Positions 50,554 through 59,763 of a DNA stretch of 64,000 nt are shown piece by piece. The notes below the pieces were generated by a model. That model worked only from the letters and a program-made list of their open reading frames with translations, searched no databases and was not told the DNA's origin. Source of the stretch: Kumtagia sp044326205 (GTDB taxonomy: Bacteria > Pseudomonadota > Alphaproteobacteria > Rhizobiales > Rhizobiaceae); the NCBI RefSeq assembly GCF_044326205.1, contig NZ_JBIRCY010000013.1, positions 1 through 64,000 on the forward strand, written 5' to 3'. A program made the translations under genes and the position numbers. The first letter of the stretch is position 1; the number at the start of each line of letters is the position of its first letter.

Positions 50554-53274
50554 GTGAGCGACATCAGCCTTGAAACGGTGACCGGCAAACTCAACCGGGT
50601 CGGCTACGACGCGTTCATGCAGGCCTTGCGGCAAGCGAAGGGCGCCGGAAACCGCAACCTCGAACTGGCGCACTGGATGCATCACATCCTCGCCAACGAC
50701 CGCTCCGACATCTCGCTAACGGTCGATCATTTCAAGCTCGACAAGGCGAAGCTGCTCAAGGACCTCGCCTCGACCATCGACGGTTTCCGCAAGCAGGAAA
50801 CCGAGATGCCCGGCATCTCGACCCAGATCACCGACAGCCTCGACCGCGGCTGGTATTACGCCACCCTGTTCTTCGGCGAGACCCAGATAAGAACCGGCCA
50901 CCTCCTCATCGGCATCCTAAAATCGCGCGAGTTGCGCCGTGCCCTGCAACAGCTTTCGGCACAGCTCAGCCAGCTCAACGACGACATCATCGCCGCCGAA
51001 TCGCGAAAAATCTGGGGGCAGTCGGACGAGGAGAATCTCCGGCCAATGGACAGCTCGGGCCTCTCCGCGCGGCCGGCCGGCGCGCCCGCTGGCGACACGC
51101 CGGCTTCGCGCGGCACCACGGCGCTCGACCGCTTCTCCGTAGACATGACGGCGGCCGCCGCCGCCGGCAAGATGGACCCCGTGGTCGGACGCGACGACGA
51201 GATCCGGCAGATCATCGACGTCTTGATGCGCCGCCGGCAGAACAACCCGATCCTCACCGGCGAGGCCGGCGTTGGCAAGACGGCTGTAGTCGAGGGATTT
51301 GCCCAGAGATTGGCGGATGGCGACGTGCCGCCCCAACTCAAGGGCGTTCGGCTCTGCGCGCTCGACATCGGCCTGATGCAGGCCGGCGCCTCCATGAAGG
51401 GTGAATTCGAGCAGCGCCTGCGCTCGGTCATCGACGAGGTGCAGGCATCGCCGACGCCGGTCATCCTGTTCATCGACGAGGCACACACGCTGATCGGCGC
51501 GGGCGGCGCGCAAGGCACAGGCGATGCCGCGAACCTGCTCAAGCCGGCGCTGGCGCGGGGCACGCTGCGCACCATCGGCGCGACCACCTGGGCGGAATAC
51601 CGCCAGTATTTCGAGAAGGACCCGGCGCTGACACGGCGCTTCCAGCCGGTGAATGTCGACGAACCGTCGATCGAGAAATGCACCTACATGCTGCGCGGCA
51701 TTCTGGAGCCGATGGAAAAGCATCACGGCGTGCGCATCTCCGACGAGGCAGTGGTCGCGGCGGTGTCGCTGTCGGCGCGCTACATCCCGGCCCGCCAGCT
51801 TCCGGACAAGGCGGTCAGCCTGCTCGACACCGCCTGCGCGCGCGTCGCCATCAGCCAATCGACGACGCCGGCCGCCGTCTCCGACATGAAGGCGTCGATC
51901 GAGTCCCTGCGCAAGGAACTCGTCGCGCAGGAACGCGAAGCCGAACTTGGCCGCAACGATGCCGAGCGCATCGAGGAACTGAAGGAAGAGATCAAGGAGA
52001 CCGAGACGAAGCTCGCCGATCTCGATGCGCATTTCGTCCGCGAAAAAGGCATCGTCGACGAGATCATGCAGTTACGGGCCAAGCTCGCGAAAGCATCGGA
52101 TCCCGCGGCTGATTCGGTCCATGGCACGACCGCTAACGATAACGCGGAGGCTGTCGCCGCGAACGACGATTCCTCCGCCGCTCAGCCTGCCGATCCGAAG
52201 GCGGAACTCGGCGGAAAACTTTCGCAGCTCGATGAAATCCACCCGGACAGCCGCATGATCTACGCGCATGTCGACGAGCAAGCGGTGGCGTCGGTCGTCT
52301 CCGACTGGACCGGCATTCCGGTCGGGCGCATGGTCAAGGACGAGGTGCAGACGATCCTGCAACTCGCCGAGATCATGGGACGGCGCGTCGTCGGCCAATC
52401 GCACGGGCTTTCGATGATCGCCAAACGTATCGAGACCAACCGCGCGAAACTCGACAATCCGAACAAGCCGATCGGCGTGTTCATGCTCTGCGGCCCCTCC
52501 GGCGTCGGCAAGACCGAGACCGCGCTGGCGCTGGCCGAGTCGCTCTATGGCGGCGAGCAGAACATGATCACCATCAACATGAGCGAATTCCAGGAGGCGC
52601 ACACCGTTTCCGCGCTGAAGGGCGCGCCTCCCGGCTATGTCGGATACGGCGAAGGCGGGCGGCTGACCGAAGCGGTGCGGCGAAAACCCTACAGCGTGGT
52701 CCTGCTCGACGAGGTCGAGAAGGCGCATCCGGACGTGCATGAACTGTTCTTCCAGGTCTTCGACAAGGGCCAGATGGAGGACGGCACCGGGCGGCGCATC
52801 GACTTCAAGAACACGCTGATCATCCTGACGTCGAATGTCGGCACGGAGGTGATCATGCAGATGGCCGAGGAGGGAAAGACGCGGCCCGACCCGGAAATGC
52901 TGAACCAGGCGCTGCGGCCGTCGCTGCTGCAAGTCTTCCCGCCGGCCCTGCTCGGCCGCCTGGTTACAATTCCTTATTTTCCGTTATCCGGAGACATGCT
53001 GGGCGGCATCGTTCGGTTACAACTCAATCGGATAAAAAAGCGGATAGAAGAAAACCACGACGCAGAGTTCACCTACACGGATGCCGTGGTCGAGCATATC
53101 GTATCGCAATGCAGGGACCCGGATTCGGGCGGACGCATGATCGATAACATCATCACCAACACGCTCCTGCCCGAACTGTCCCGGCATTTCCTCAACCGTG
53201 CGATGGAAAAGCTGGAGATTTCGCGCGCCGCCGTCGACATCAAGGACGGAGCCTTCGCCTACGAGGTCGGGTGA
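50554..53274 (+). CDS. clpV: T6SS sheath-recycling AAA+ ATPase ClpV (TssH)
   Basis: 906 residues, full ClpV length. Order: N-domain that grips TssC (about 1-160), first AAA+ domain with Walker A GEAGVGKT (about 236-243) and Walker B VILFIDEAHTLIGAGGA, a coiled middle domain with many Glu/Lys (about 445-520), a Ser/Asp/Ala-rich insert near 520-550, and second AAA+ domain with GPSGVGKTE (about 648-656) and VVLLDEVEKAHPD. It disassembles contracted sheaths. GTG 50554 has GGAGG upstream. Last core gene of the operon block. Confidence 0.96.
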   Translation: MSDISLETVTGKLNRVGYDAFMQALRQAKGAGNRNLELAHWMHHILANDRSDISLTVDHFKLDKAKLLKDLASTIDGFRKQETEMPGISTQITDSLDRGWYYATLFFGETQIRTGHLLIGILKSRELRRALQQLSAQLSQLNDDIIAAESRKIWGQSDEENLRPMDSSGLSARPAGAPAGDTPASRGTTALDRFSVDMTAAAAAGKMDPVVGRDDEIRQIIDVLMRRRQNNPILTGEAGVGKTAVVEGFAQRLADGDVPPQLKGVRLCALDIGLMQAGASMKGEFEQRLRSVIDEVQASPTPVILFIDEAHTLIGAGGAQGTGDAANLLKPALARGTLRTIGATTWAEYRQYFEKDPALTRRFQPVNVDEPSIEKCTYMLRGILEPMEKHHGVRISDEAVVAAVSLSARYIPARQLPDKAVSLLDTACARVAISQSTTPAAVSDMKASIESLRKELVAQEREAELGRNDAERIEELKEEIKETETKLADLDAHFVREKGIVDEIMQLRAKLAKASDPAADSVHGTTANDNAEAVAANDDSSAAQPADPKAELGGKLSQLDEIHPDSRMIYAHVDEQAVASVVSDWTGIPVGRMVKDEVQTILQLAEIMGRRVVGQSHGLSMIAKRIETNRAKLDNPNKPIGVFMLCGPSGVGKTETALALAESLYGGEQNMITINMSEFQEAHTVSALKGAPPGYVGYGEGGRLTEAVRRKPYSVVLLDEVEKAHPDVHELFFQVFDKGQMEDGTGRRIDFKNTLIILTSNVGTEVIMQMAEEGKTRPDPEMLNQALRPSLLQVFPPALLGRLVTIPYFPLSGDMLGGIVRLQLNRIKKRIEENHDAEFTYTDAVVEHIVSQCRDPDSGGRMIDNIITNTLLPELSRHFLNRAMEKLEISRAAVDIKDGAFAYEVG

Positions 53275-53419
53275 CGACACCCGGCTCCGGACAAAGTTTC
53301 GTACGTTGAGGCCGGTATGGTCCGGGCGGTGGCGCCGGGACGACGATGATACTTGCCTTCGGAAGTGCCGAACGAGTTCAGGCCTGCTGGAAGGGCGCTT
53401 CGGAATGGGAGCGACTGGG

Positions 53420-53821
53420 ATGAGATATTGGATCGCGATCACGGCGCTCTGCTCGGCATTGCTTGCAGTGCTGGCAGGCATCGATCTCAATGGAGGCATC
53501 ATCATGAGCAAAGCAAGCGGCGGCGAGCACGCCTCCCTTCATTCCTATCCGGAAGCCGTGCTTTCCGCGACGGATACGGCCTCCGGCATCACGGTTTCCG
53601 TTGAGCCGAACGGCACGGTGCTAGCGGCGCGCGACAGCGCCGGCACCGAATTATGGGCGGTCGACGTCGTAAAACAGGTAGGCGCGCCACACACGGGTTT
53701 CCCGGTCATCCGATATGTCGAGGTGACGGCGCCGGGCACCGTCTCGATCGTGGTCGGCAAGAGCCAATCGGTCGAGATCGATCTGAAGAGCGGGAAAGCA
53801 AAACTGCTCGGCGAGAACTGA
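53420..53821 (+). CDS. Small exported protein of unknown function next to clpV
   Basis: 133 residues. ATG 53420 has GGGAG 8 nt upstream and begins a signal peptide (MRYWIAITALCSALLAVLAG). The mature part has two strand-rich stretches (ITVSVEPNGTVLAARDSAGTELWAVDV and TVSIVVGKSQSVEIDLKSGKAKL, read in parts) that look like a small beta-sandwich. I do not recognise a family. It lies between clpV and the LysM gene, so could be an immunity-type or accessory periplasmic protein. No ortholog function is known to me. Confidence 0.65.
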   Translation: MRYWIAITALCSALLAVLAGIDLNGGIIMSKASGGEHASLHSYPEAVLSATDTASGITVSVEPNGTVLAARDSAGTELWAVDVVKQVGAPHTGFPVIRYVEVTAPGTVSIVVGKSQSVEIDLKSGKAKLLGEN

Positions 53822-53870
53822 CCGCTCGCGACATCGAGAACAGGCCGACATCGTCGGCATCCACCGGTCG

Positions 53871-53912
53871 GGAGCCCTGACCGGGCGGATAGCATGCGAC
53901 CGTCAGGGCTCC
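53871..53912. repeat. Perfect 11-bp inverted repeat before the LysM gene
   Basis: GGAGCCCTGAC (53871-53881) and GTCAGGGCTCC (53902-53912) are exact reverse complements around a 20-nt loop, in the 115-bp gap between the exported-protein and LysM genes. No T-run follows, so it may be a message-stabilising stem or a protein site rather than a terminator. Confidence 0.7.
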
Positions 53913-53936
53913 TGAATCGCCTGAGCGGAGGGTGAA

Positions 53937-54632
53937 ATGTTTCACGAGGACTACAAGATCAAGCGCGGCGACACGCTTTGGGATCTCGCCGTCGCCTATG
54001 GCTACCAGGGCAAGGACTGGAAGAAGATCTGGGACGATCCCAAGAACTCCGGCCTTGTCGCCAAGCGCAAGAAGCCGGAACTCATCCAGCCCGGCGACAC
54101 ATTGATGATCCCGATTCCCTGGACCGCGGTGTCGACCAGCCTGACGCTGAAGAGCGACGGCGCCGAGATGATCGTCGAGCGCGACGGCGAGCGCGGCAAG
54201 CAACTGTCCTTCGTCCAAACCGTCTACCGCCACAACCAGCCGATCGGCCCGAACCCCAACCCATTCTGCGTCGACGCCTGCACGCCGGACGACGACCTGC
54301 CCTTCTACTGGACCGCCCCCGAGATCCAGGCCGACCCGAACCGGCGCAAGCGCTTCTACGATTATTCCAGCCGCAACGCGCCGACTGCCGCCCAAGGCAC
54401 GACCAAGTGGCGCGCCATCGTCTCCATCGCCGTCGTGACCGAGAAACGTGTCACCATCTGGGATTCCCAGGTCTGGGGCTGGGACATGACGCCCACGCAG
54501 GAAATGTCGATGATCGGCCCTCGCGACGCCACCGGCTTCGAAGTCAGCGGGCACCTCCATTTGCTGCGCACCGGCGTCGGCACCGGTCCGATCGACTTCG
54601 GCAGGGCGGGGTGGACGTTCCGGACACCTTGA
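53937..54632 (+). CDS. LysM domain protein in the T6SS locus
   Basis: 231 residues without a signal peptide. An N-terminal LysM domain (about 4-58) reads YKIKRGDTLWDLAVAYGYQG, then DWKKIWDDPKNSGLVAKRKKPELIQPGDTLMIP, longer than usual because of an insert. The rest is a separate domain with LPFYWTAPEIQ, FYDYSSRNAPT, TTKWRAIVSIAVVT and DSQVWGWDM, ending HLHLLRTG and WTFRTP. I do not recognise that second domain. A cytoplasmic LysM protein beside VgrG/Hcp genes recalls phage and contractile-tail LysM proteins, so it could be a structural accessory or a wall-targeting cargo. A terminator follows. Confidence 0.78.
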   Translation: MFHEDYKIKRGDTLWDLAVAYGYQGKDWKKIWDDPKNSGLVAKRKKPELIQPGDTLMIPIPWTAVSTSLTLKSDGAEMIVERDGERGKQLSFVQTVYRHNQPIGPNPNPFCVDACTPDDDLPFYWTAPEIQADPNRRKRFYDYSSRNAPTAAQGTTKWRAIVSIAVVTEKRVTIWDSQVWGWDMTPTQEMSMIGPRDATGFEVSGHLHLLRTGVGTGPIDFGRAGWTFRTP

Positions 54633-55059
54633 GCGTTCGGCTTTCGACGAAATGACAAAACAGGGCGGACACCTGGCAGGTTCCTCTCGATGCTGGGCGG
54701 CTACTCCCACAGCCGCAGTTTTTGGACGGTAGCAGAATCATGCCAGACCGGCGTCACGCCGTCAAGGATTATTTTCCTATTTCTTGCCCTGACCCGCAGG
54801 TCCGGCTTGTCGATCGAAAACGCCCCGCGCGGGAAGGCCGAAACGGCATTTTTGCACGGCAATGTCATGCCTGTGAGGGGGTGTGGTCATGCTTGTGACG
54901 CCGGAATCGTGCTGTGCGCCTGCTATCCCATTGAGCTGGCTCGATTTTGCAAGCATGACCTGGTTCCACGCTGCCGTTCGATTGAGGATAGGAAAGCGCG
55001 CCCTCGCCTCGCCGAAGCACATGCGTGAAATACCGGAATCCTTTGCCGGGCGAAAAGGC
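54633..55059. other. Gap between LysM and M23-transglycosylase genes
   Basis: 427 bp between convergent genes. It holds the terminator at 54697-54723. The remainder has several short open frames without ribosome sites or recognisable products, and I see no RNA gene. Confidence 0.6.
54697..54723 (+). terminator. Intrinsic terminator after the LysM gene
   Basis: GCGGCT (54697-54702) pairs with AGCCGC (54711-54716) around an 8-nt loop, followed by AGTTTTT. It is 65 bp after the LysM stop and the best intrinsic-terminator match in this region, so it likely ends the ompA-to-LysM transcript. Confidence 0.62.
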
Positions 55060-57432
55060 TCACGTCTGGTCCGCCGCGGCAATCGCGGCCAAAAGTGCTG
55101 TAATTGCAGTCTTGTAGGCAATGAATTCCGGCGAGGATTTCGCTATATTCCTGGTCTGCACCACCGGCGGAGCCGGCGTGGAAGCCGCCGGCGCGCCCTT
55201 GCCGCGCATCTTCGCCTCCGCCCAGGCCTTGACATAACTCACCGTCCTGCCGGTCAGGAACGGATTGGCGGAGATCACAGATTGGCCGAGCACCACCACA
55301 AGTTCCTGGTCCTCGCTGGCCGAAAGCACCGTATTTGCCCCCTCCATGCCCAGGAAATGGCAGAGATAGAGCCGTCCCGCCGTGATTTCGTGCCCGCGGG
55401 CGCGCAGATAAGCCTCGCCTTCTTGCGCCAAGCGCCGCACCATTTCGCGCGAAATGGTCGGGTCGAAGCGCAGCGCCAGCACCTCCGCCCGCGACAAAGA
55501 ACGAGCCAAATCAGGACGATAGGTGTTGATCATGCGGATCCAGGTGCTGTCGATGAACTGGCCGAGGCCGGTCGCCGACGACAGCGGATTCTTGGCGGTG
55601 GCGCTGCCGCCGCTCTCGACCCGGATGATGCGGTCGACCAGCAATTCCACCGCCGCGTCGCCGGTGCCGGCAGCCACCGCAATTGCCGGCGTTTCCAATG
55701 GGTTGATCGCCTCGGCCCCCGCATAGAGTTCGAAATGCAGGTGCGGCCCGGTGGAAAGCCCCGTCGTGCCGACATAGCCGATGACGTCACCGGCCTTGAC
55801 CGCCATGCCGGACGCCAGATTGGCGGCGAATTTGGAAAGATGCGCATAACGCGTCTCGCGTCCGCCGGAATGCGTGATGCGCACGACGTTGCCGTAGCCC
55901 TCACCGTCGCCGAAATAGGCGATTGTGCCGTCAAAAGCGGCAAAGACCGGCGTTCCGACGGGCGCTGCCCAATCGACCCCCTTGTGCACGCGCACCGTGC
56001 CGAGGATCGGATGTTTTCGAGGCCCGAAGGTCGAGGTCATCACCCCGTTCACCGGCGTTACCATGCCGTTGGTCACGGTAAGCGAGTAGACCTGATCCTC
56101 CTCGGTGACGCAGGCGAAATCGTCCGATCCCGACGGCCGGAAGACGAAACACTCGATGTTCTTCTGGTCGCCGCGCACCGCTGCGTAGAGCACGCGGCCG
56201 GACGAGCCATCGGTGGCGCGGCCGTTCGCCGAATAGACAAGCAGCAGCCGGTCGCCCTGGGTGGCGAAGGCGTTCAGATCCTGTCCGCGCGACAGGAACA
56301 TGATCGCCTCGCCGATCACGCTGGTGGGCACATTGTTGCGGATGGCAGTCGAATAGATTGCGTCGAGCAGCCGGTATTGGCGTTGCAGCCCGGCCTGCTG
56401 ATCCACGCCCGAGTAATGCAGCAGGTCCTCGCGTACCCAGGGGTCCGTGCCCGCCACGAACTTACCGTCGTCGCCACGCGCCAGCGTGCCGATATATTGC
56501 GCGTCGGCATAGACCGAGACCTGCATCAGCGTAAGGCTGTCGGCCTTGGCGCCGGTCTTCAAACCACGCATGGCGACGACATAGCCGGCTTCCAGTTGTT
56601 CCTTGCCGAACAGGGCTTTCAGGGCTTCGCCGGCGAGTTTCGCGTCGTCGGCGCCGAAATGATGTTCGAGCACGAGGCTGTCCAGCGTGCGGGCGCCGAG
56701 CACCTTGTCGACGAAATCCTCGGTGGCGGCGGCTCGCTGGCTCTCCGGCGTCACCGTCGCGACCATCGTGTTGTTTTCGATACGGTTTTTCTTGAAAGCC
56801 GGAAGGTTCTCCTCGCCGTCGCTGATCGTCTCGCCCCAGCCGGCTGCCGGATCGGAGAAGGCCACCTCGTCCGCCGGTGTCTCGACATCCGGCGTCGGCT
56901 CGGATGGTTCCGGGGCAGCAGACCCTCCGGAGGCATCGGCTGGTGGCACGCCAGCGGCCGGATCGGCCGGCACATGCACCGTCCGCTGCGCCTGGAAGAA
57001 CGCAAAGTCCTCCGGGCTGGAGGGGATCGTGGTCATCAGCCTTTCACTACTCGACAGCATGACGTCCGACAGAACCTCGATCGTATCCGGGATGCCCTGT
57101 TCCAGCAGGTCGGCCGGCTTTGGGACTTTCTTGACGCGCGGCATTTGCGACGGATCGCTGCCGATGCTGATGGTCATCGGATCGCCGGCAAGGTCGACGA
57201 TAGCCGGCACAAAGACCGGCACGTCGGCGTCGGTCTCCCCGGTGTCGACCTCGACCAGATCATTGTCCAGCCCCTCGATTGTCCATTTGTCGGCGGTGAA
57301 ATAGATGCCGAGCGCGACCGAGGCCGCCACGAACACTCCCGCCACACCGCCCAGCTTGATCAGGCGCAGTCTCCGCCGCCTCGCGACGGCCGCCTCCTTC
57401 TTCTTGCGAAAACTGGAGTCGAGAGTGTGCAT
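55060..57432 (-). CDS. M23 metallopeptidase fused to a lysozyme-like transglycosylase domain
   Basis: 790 residues. A short cytoplasmic basic stretch (RKKKEAAVARRRRLRLIK) and one membrane helix (about 27-46) put the rest in the periplasm. Residues 50-470 are a long linker and partner domain with Pro/Ala/Ser stretches. The M23 endopeptidase domain (about 455-570) has zinc ligands in VHKGVDWAAP and HLHFE. It is followed by a lysozyme-like transglycosylase domain (about 590-700) with catalytic-type RVESGG and ATGLGQFIDSTW. Both would cut peptidoglycan, one the peptide cross-link and the other the glycan. Probably opens the wall for T6SS assembly. Divergent from the ExbB/ExbD operon. Confidence 0.87.
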   Translation of the reverse strand: MHTLDSSFRKKKEAAVARRRRLRLIKLGGVAGVFVAASVALGIYFTADKWTIEGLDNDLVEVDTGETDADVPVFVPAIVDLAGDPMTISIGSDPSQMPRVKKVPKPADLLEQGIPDTIEVLSDVMLSSSERLMTTIPSSPEDFAFFQAQRTVHVPADPAAGVPPADASGGSAAPEPSEPTPDVETPADEVAFSDPAAGWGETISDGEENLPAFKKNRIENNTMVATVTPESQRAAATEDFVDKVLGARTLDSLVLEHHFGADDAKLAGEALKALFGKEQLEAGYVVAMRGLKTGAKADSLTLMQVSVYADAQYIGTLARGDDGKFVAGTDPWVREDLLHYSGVDQQAGLQRQYRLLDAIYSTAIRNNVPTSVIGEAIMFLSRGQDLNAFATQGDRLLLVYSANGRATDGSSGRVLYAAVRGDQKNIECFVFRPSGSDDFACVTEEDQVYSLTVTNGMVTPVNGVMTSTFGPRKHPILGTVRVHKGVDWAAPVGTPVFAAFDGTIAYFGDGEGYGNVVRITHSGGRETRYAHLSKFAANLASGMAVKAGDVIGYVGTTGLSTGPHLHFELYAGAEAINPLETPAIAVAAGTGDAAVELLVDRIIRVESGGSATAKNPLSSATGLGQFIDSTWIRMINTYRPDLARSLSRAEVLALRFDPTISREMVRRLAQEGEAYLRARGHEITAGRLYLCHFLGMEGANTVLSASEDQELVVVLGQSVISANPFLTGRTVSYVKAWAEAKMRGKGAPAASTPAPPVVQTRNIAKSSPEFIAYKTAITALLAAIAAADQT

Positions 57433-57465
57433 GGCGAGACTAGGCGCCGGAAGCGGACGATGCCG

Positions 57466-57885
57466 TCATTGCAGCCCGCCCGTCCCGAGGAAAAGCGTCC
57501 AGCGCTCGGTCTTCTGCGTGTCGACCTCGAAGAACGGCGCCGCCTTGTGGCCGCGTGTCCAGCAATCCTTGTCGCCGCGGATGACGAAGCGGCGCGTGCC
57601 GATGCACATCGAGGTCGAGCCGTTGAGCAAGGGCTGGCCGAACACATCCGTCGCGTAGATGTAGATATAGCGGTTCGTCAGTTCGTCGCGGATGACATTG
57701 ACGCACTGGTTGGCGCCGACCGTCCACCAGCCTTCCGTCTGCCAGAAGGCTTCGGTCTGCTCCCGCACCTCCTGTCCCACCGCCAGGTTGACGACATCGA
57801 GCGTCTGGTTGCACACGGTGAATTCGGCCCGCGCTCCGCTGCTCAGAAACAGGGTCAGGAGAACGGCAAGGAAGGGTGCCGCCAT
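57466..57885 (-). CDS. DUF1036 exported protein
   Basis: 139 residues. ATG 57885 is chosen because GGAAGG lies 9 nt before it and it starts a clean signal peptide (MAAPFLAVLLTLFLSSGARA). A longer frame from 57996 would add 37 residues. The mature part begins FTVCNQTLDVVNLAVG, the DUF1036 signature, and contains WWTVGANQCVNVI, YIYIYATDVFGQPL, SMCIGTRRF and DCWTRG, with several Cys that may pair. Function unknown. It is 33 bp upstream of the M23-transglycosylase gene, on the same strand, likely cotranscribed. Confidence 0.82.
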   Translation of the reverse strand: MAAPFLAVLLTLFLSSGARAEFTVCNQTLDVVNLAVGQEVREQTEAFWQTEGWWTVGANQCVNVIRDELTNRYIYIYATDVFGQPLLNGSTSMCIGTRRFVIRGDKDCWTRGHKAAPFFEVDTQKTERWTLFLGTGGLQ

Positions 57886-58120
57886 CCAGTTTGCCTTCCG
57901 CGCGTAACCCCGTTCCACCAGCAGCCTCGCAGCAACACCGGGCAACCCTACAAGCCACCGCAGCAATATCCAATCGACCGGACTTTTTTTTGACATGGAC
58001 CGCCGTCTAATCTTCTATCTGTTCGAGCTTGGCTTTCCAGCGATCATCAGGCGCGCGATGCTGGACTAATCCATGCGACCGATTAATTTCGCGAGCGGGC
58101 TCAAGCGAAAGGCGAACAGA

Positions 58121-58570
58121 ATGGCGGGAAGAAAATCAATGGCATGGACATCGGCGTGGTCGGTCGCGATGTTGACAGCGGCGCTGGCGTTTTCCATCCC
58201 ATCGGCGGGGTGGTCTCAGGAAAAGGCAATCTCGATCGAACTCAACGACGCCACGAACGTGGACAGCGCCTGCCGGCTGGTCTTCGTAGCCGTCAACAAG
58301 ACCGGGGTCCTGTTGGACAAGACATCCTACGACGTGGTGACCTTCGACGCGGCCGGCAAGGTCGGCAAATCGCTCACCTTCCAGTTCGGACGGCTGCCGG
58401 TCGGCAAGACCAAGGTGGTACAGTTCGACCTGCCGGGCCAAGCCTGCGATACGATCTCGCGCCTGCTGGTCAACGACATTGCCGAATGCTCCGTCGACGG
58501 CAAGGCTTCCGACGTCTGCATCGACGCGCTGACGACCACGACCCGCGCCAAGATCGAGTTCGGCCTGTGA
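58121..58570 (+). CDS. Exported protein of unknown function heading the ExbB/ExbD operon
   Basis: 149 residues from ATG 58121, which has AAAGG 8 nt upstream; the frame stays open to 58073. The signal peptide (MAWTSAWSVAMLTAALAFS region) ends near AGWSQ. The mature protein has ISIELNDATNVDSACRLVFVAVNKTGVLLDK, SYDVVTFDAAG, FGRLPVGKTKVVQFDLPG and cysteines (SACR, QACD, AEC, VC). It looks like a small beta-rich periplasmic protein. It precedes the proton-channel genes by about 40 bp, so it probably works with them. No family recognised. Confidence 0.7.
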   Translation: MAGRKSMAWTSAWSVAMLTAALAFSIPSAGWSQEKAISIELNDATNVDSACRLVFVAVNKTGVLLDKTSYDVVTFDAAGKVGKSLTFQFGRLPVGKTKVVQFDLPGQACDTISRLLVNDIAECSVDGKASDVCIDALTTTTRAKIEFGL

Positions 58571-58610
58571 GTTCCATTCGAGCCGAAAACGCCGGCATCG
58601 GGCGCACAGC

Positions 58611-59318
58611 ATGATCAAGGTGCTGACCGAACAATTGTCGTCGTCCGGCGGCCCGGTCCTGGTCGCGCTGCTGCTGATTTCGATCGCGGCCATTGCCATC
58701 TCGATCTTCAAGGCACTGCAATTCGCGCGCATGGGCGTCGGCCGGGCCAGTGGCACCGAGGACGCGCTCGCACGCTGGGCGAGGGGCGACTTCGACGACG
58801 CCGTGCGCCGCGCGCGTGCCGACCGCTCGCCAGCCTCGGCGGCAGTGGCTGGCGCTATGGTGTCGCTGCTCAATTATCCGGCCGACCGCGACCGGGCGCG
58901 CGAGGTCGCAGCCCATATCGCGCTCAATCATCTCAACACCATGTCGAAGTCCCTGCGCTTCCTGGAAACCGTCGCACAGGCGGCTCCCATGCTCGGCCTG
59001 CTCGGCACAGTCATCGGCATGATATCGGCCTTCGGCGAATTGTCGGCCAAGGGCGGCGCTATCGATCCCTCGGCGCTGGCGGGAGGCATATGGGTGGCGC
59101 TGATCACCACGGCCGCCGGGCTTTCGGTGGCGATCCCGGTGTATTTCCTGTCGATGTGGTTCGAGGCGCGCGTCGACCACGAGCGTTCCTACATGGAGGC
59201 GGCGATCGCCAAGACGCTGTTCAGCATCGCGCCGATCGAGCCGACCGAGGTGGAACCGGTCGCCGAGATTTCCTACGGCCTGCCGCGGGCAACCGTGCCG
59301 GCTTCGCTTGGAGGATAG
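58611..59318 (+). CDS. MotA/TolQ/ExbB-type proton channel protein
   Basis: 235 residues with three membrane helices (about 13-33, 120-145 and 158-182). The conserved core ETVAQAAPMLGLLGTVIGMISAF and the later GGIWVALITTAAGLSVAIPVYF are the ExbB/TolQ signatures. It forms the pentameric channel that uses the proton gradient. It is followed after 4 bp by two ExbD genes and a TonB-like gene, a complete energising module inside a T6SS locus. Whether its client is the T6SS or an outer-membrane protein is open. Confidence 0.92.
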   Translation: MIKVLTEQLSSSGGPVLVALLLISIAAIAISIFKALQFARMGVGRASGTEDALARWARGDFDDAVRRARADRSPASAAVAGAMVSLLNYPADRDRAREVAAHIALNHLNTMSKSLRFLETVAQAAPMLGLLGTVIGMISAFGELSAKGGAIDPSALAGGIWVALITTAAGLSVAIPVYFLSMWFEARVDHERSYMEAAIAKTLFSIAPIEPTEVEPVAEISYGLPRATVPASLGG

Positions 59319-59322
59319 GCTT

Positions 59323-59763
59323 TTGGCCGATCGCACGGACACGATCCTGCCGAAACATGTCCGGCGCCGGCGCCCTTCCTTCGTGCTGACGTCGCTGATC
59401 GACGTGATCTTCCTGCTCGTCATCTTCTTCATGGTCTCGTCGCAGATCGTACCCTATTCGCTGCTGCCGCTCGGGCCACTGGCGGCGGATAGTGGTGAAC
59501 CCACCGCACCAGCGGCCGAAAATGCCACGCCGCCCATCGCCGTCCGCATCCTGGCCGGGCGTGTGACGATCGGCGGCGAGAGCGTGCCTATCGCGGACTT
59601 TTCGAACAGGCTGAAAGAGCTGAAAGCGCAGGGCATCACCTCCATACTGCTGACGCCGACGGCGGCTGCGACCGTCCAGGATGTCGTGACGGTACTGGAG
59701 GCCAGCAAGGACGCCGAGATCGCCAGCGTGACCGTGCTCGGCCGGCGGAGCGCGCAGCCGTGA
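59323..59763 (+). CDS. ExbD/TolR-type protein 1 (with catalytic Asp)
   Basis: 146 residues. TTG 59323 is taken as start because GGAGG lies 8 nt before it, overlapping the previous gene's end. The single membrane helix reads LIDVIFLLVIFFMVSS with Asp27 (TSLID), the residue that carries protons in ExbD/TolR. The periplasmic part has the ExbD fold (ILAGRVTIGGESVPIADFSNRLKEL, read in parts, then VVTVLEASKDAEIASVTVLG). Its stop overlaps the next start (GTGA at 59760). Confidence 0.9.
   Translation: MADRTDTILPKHVRRRRPSFVLTSLIDVIFLLVIFFMVSSQIVPYSLLPLGPLAADSGEPTAPAAENATPPIAVRILAGRVTIGGESVPIADFSNRLKELKAQGITSILLTPTAAATVQDVVTVLEASKDAEIASVTVLGRRSAQP

Noticed and set aside
48817..50685. 622-residue open frame antisense to tssF/tssG
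   Set aside because: It is a shadow of two strongly supported genes with no domain of its own.
54883..57993. 1036-residue open frame on the plus strand
   Set aside because: It is antisense to the M23-transglycosylase and DUF1036 genes, has no recognisable domain and is rich in His, Arg, Gly and Asp as expected for a GC-rich shadow frame.
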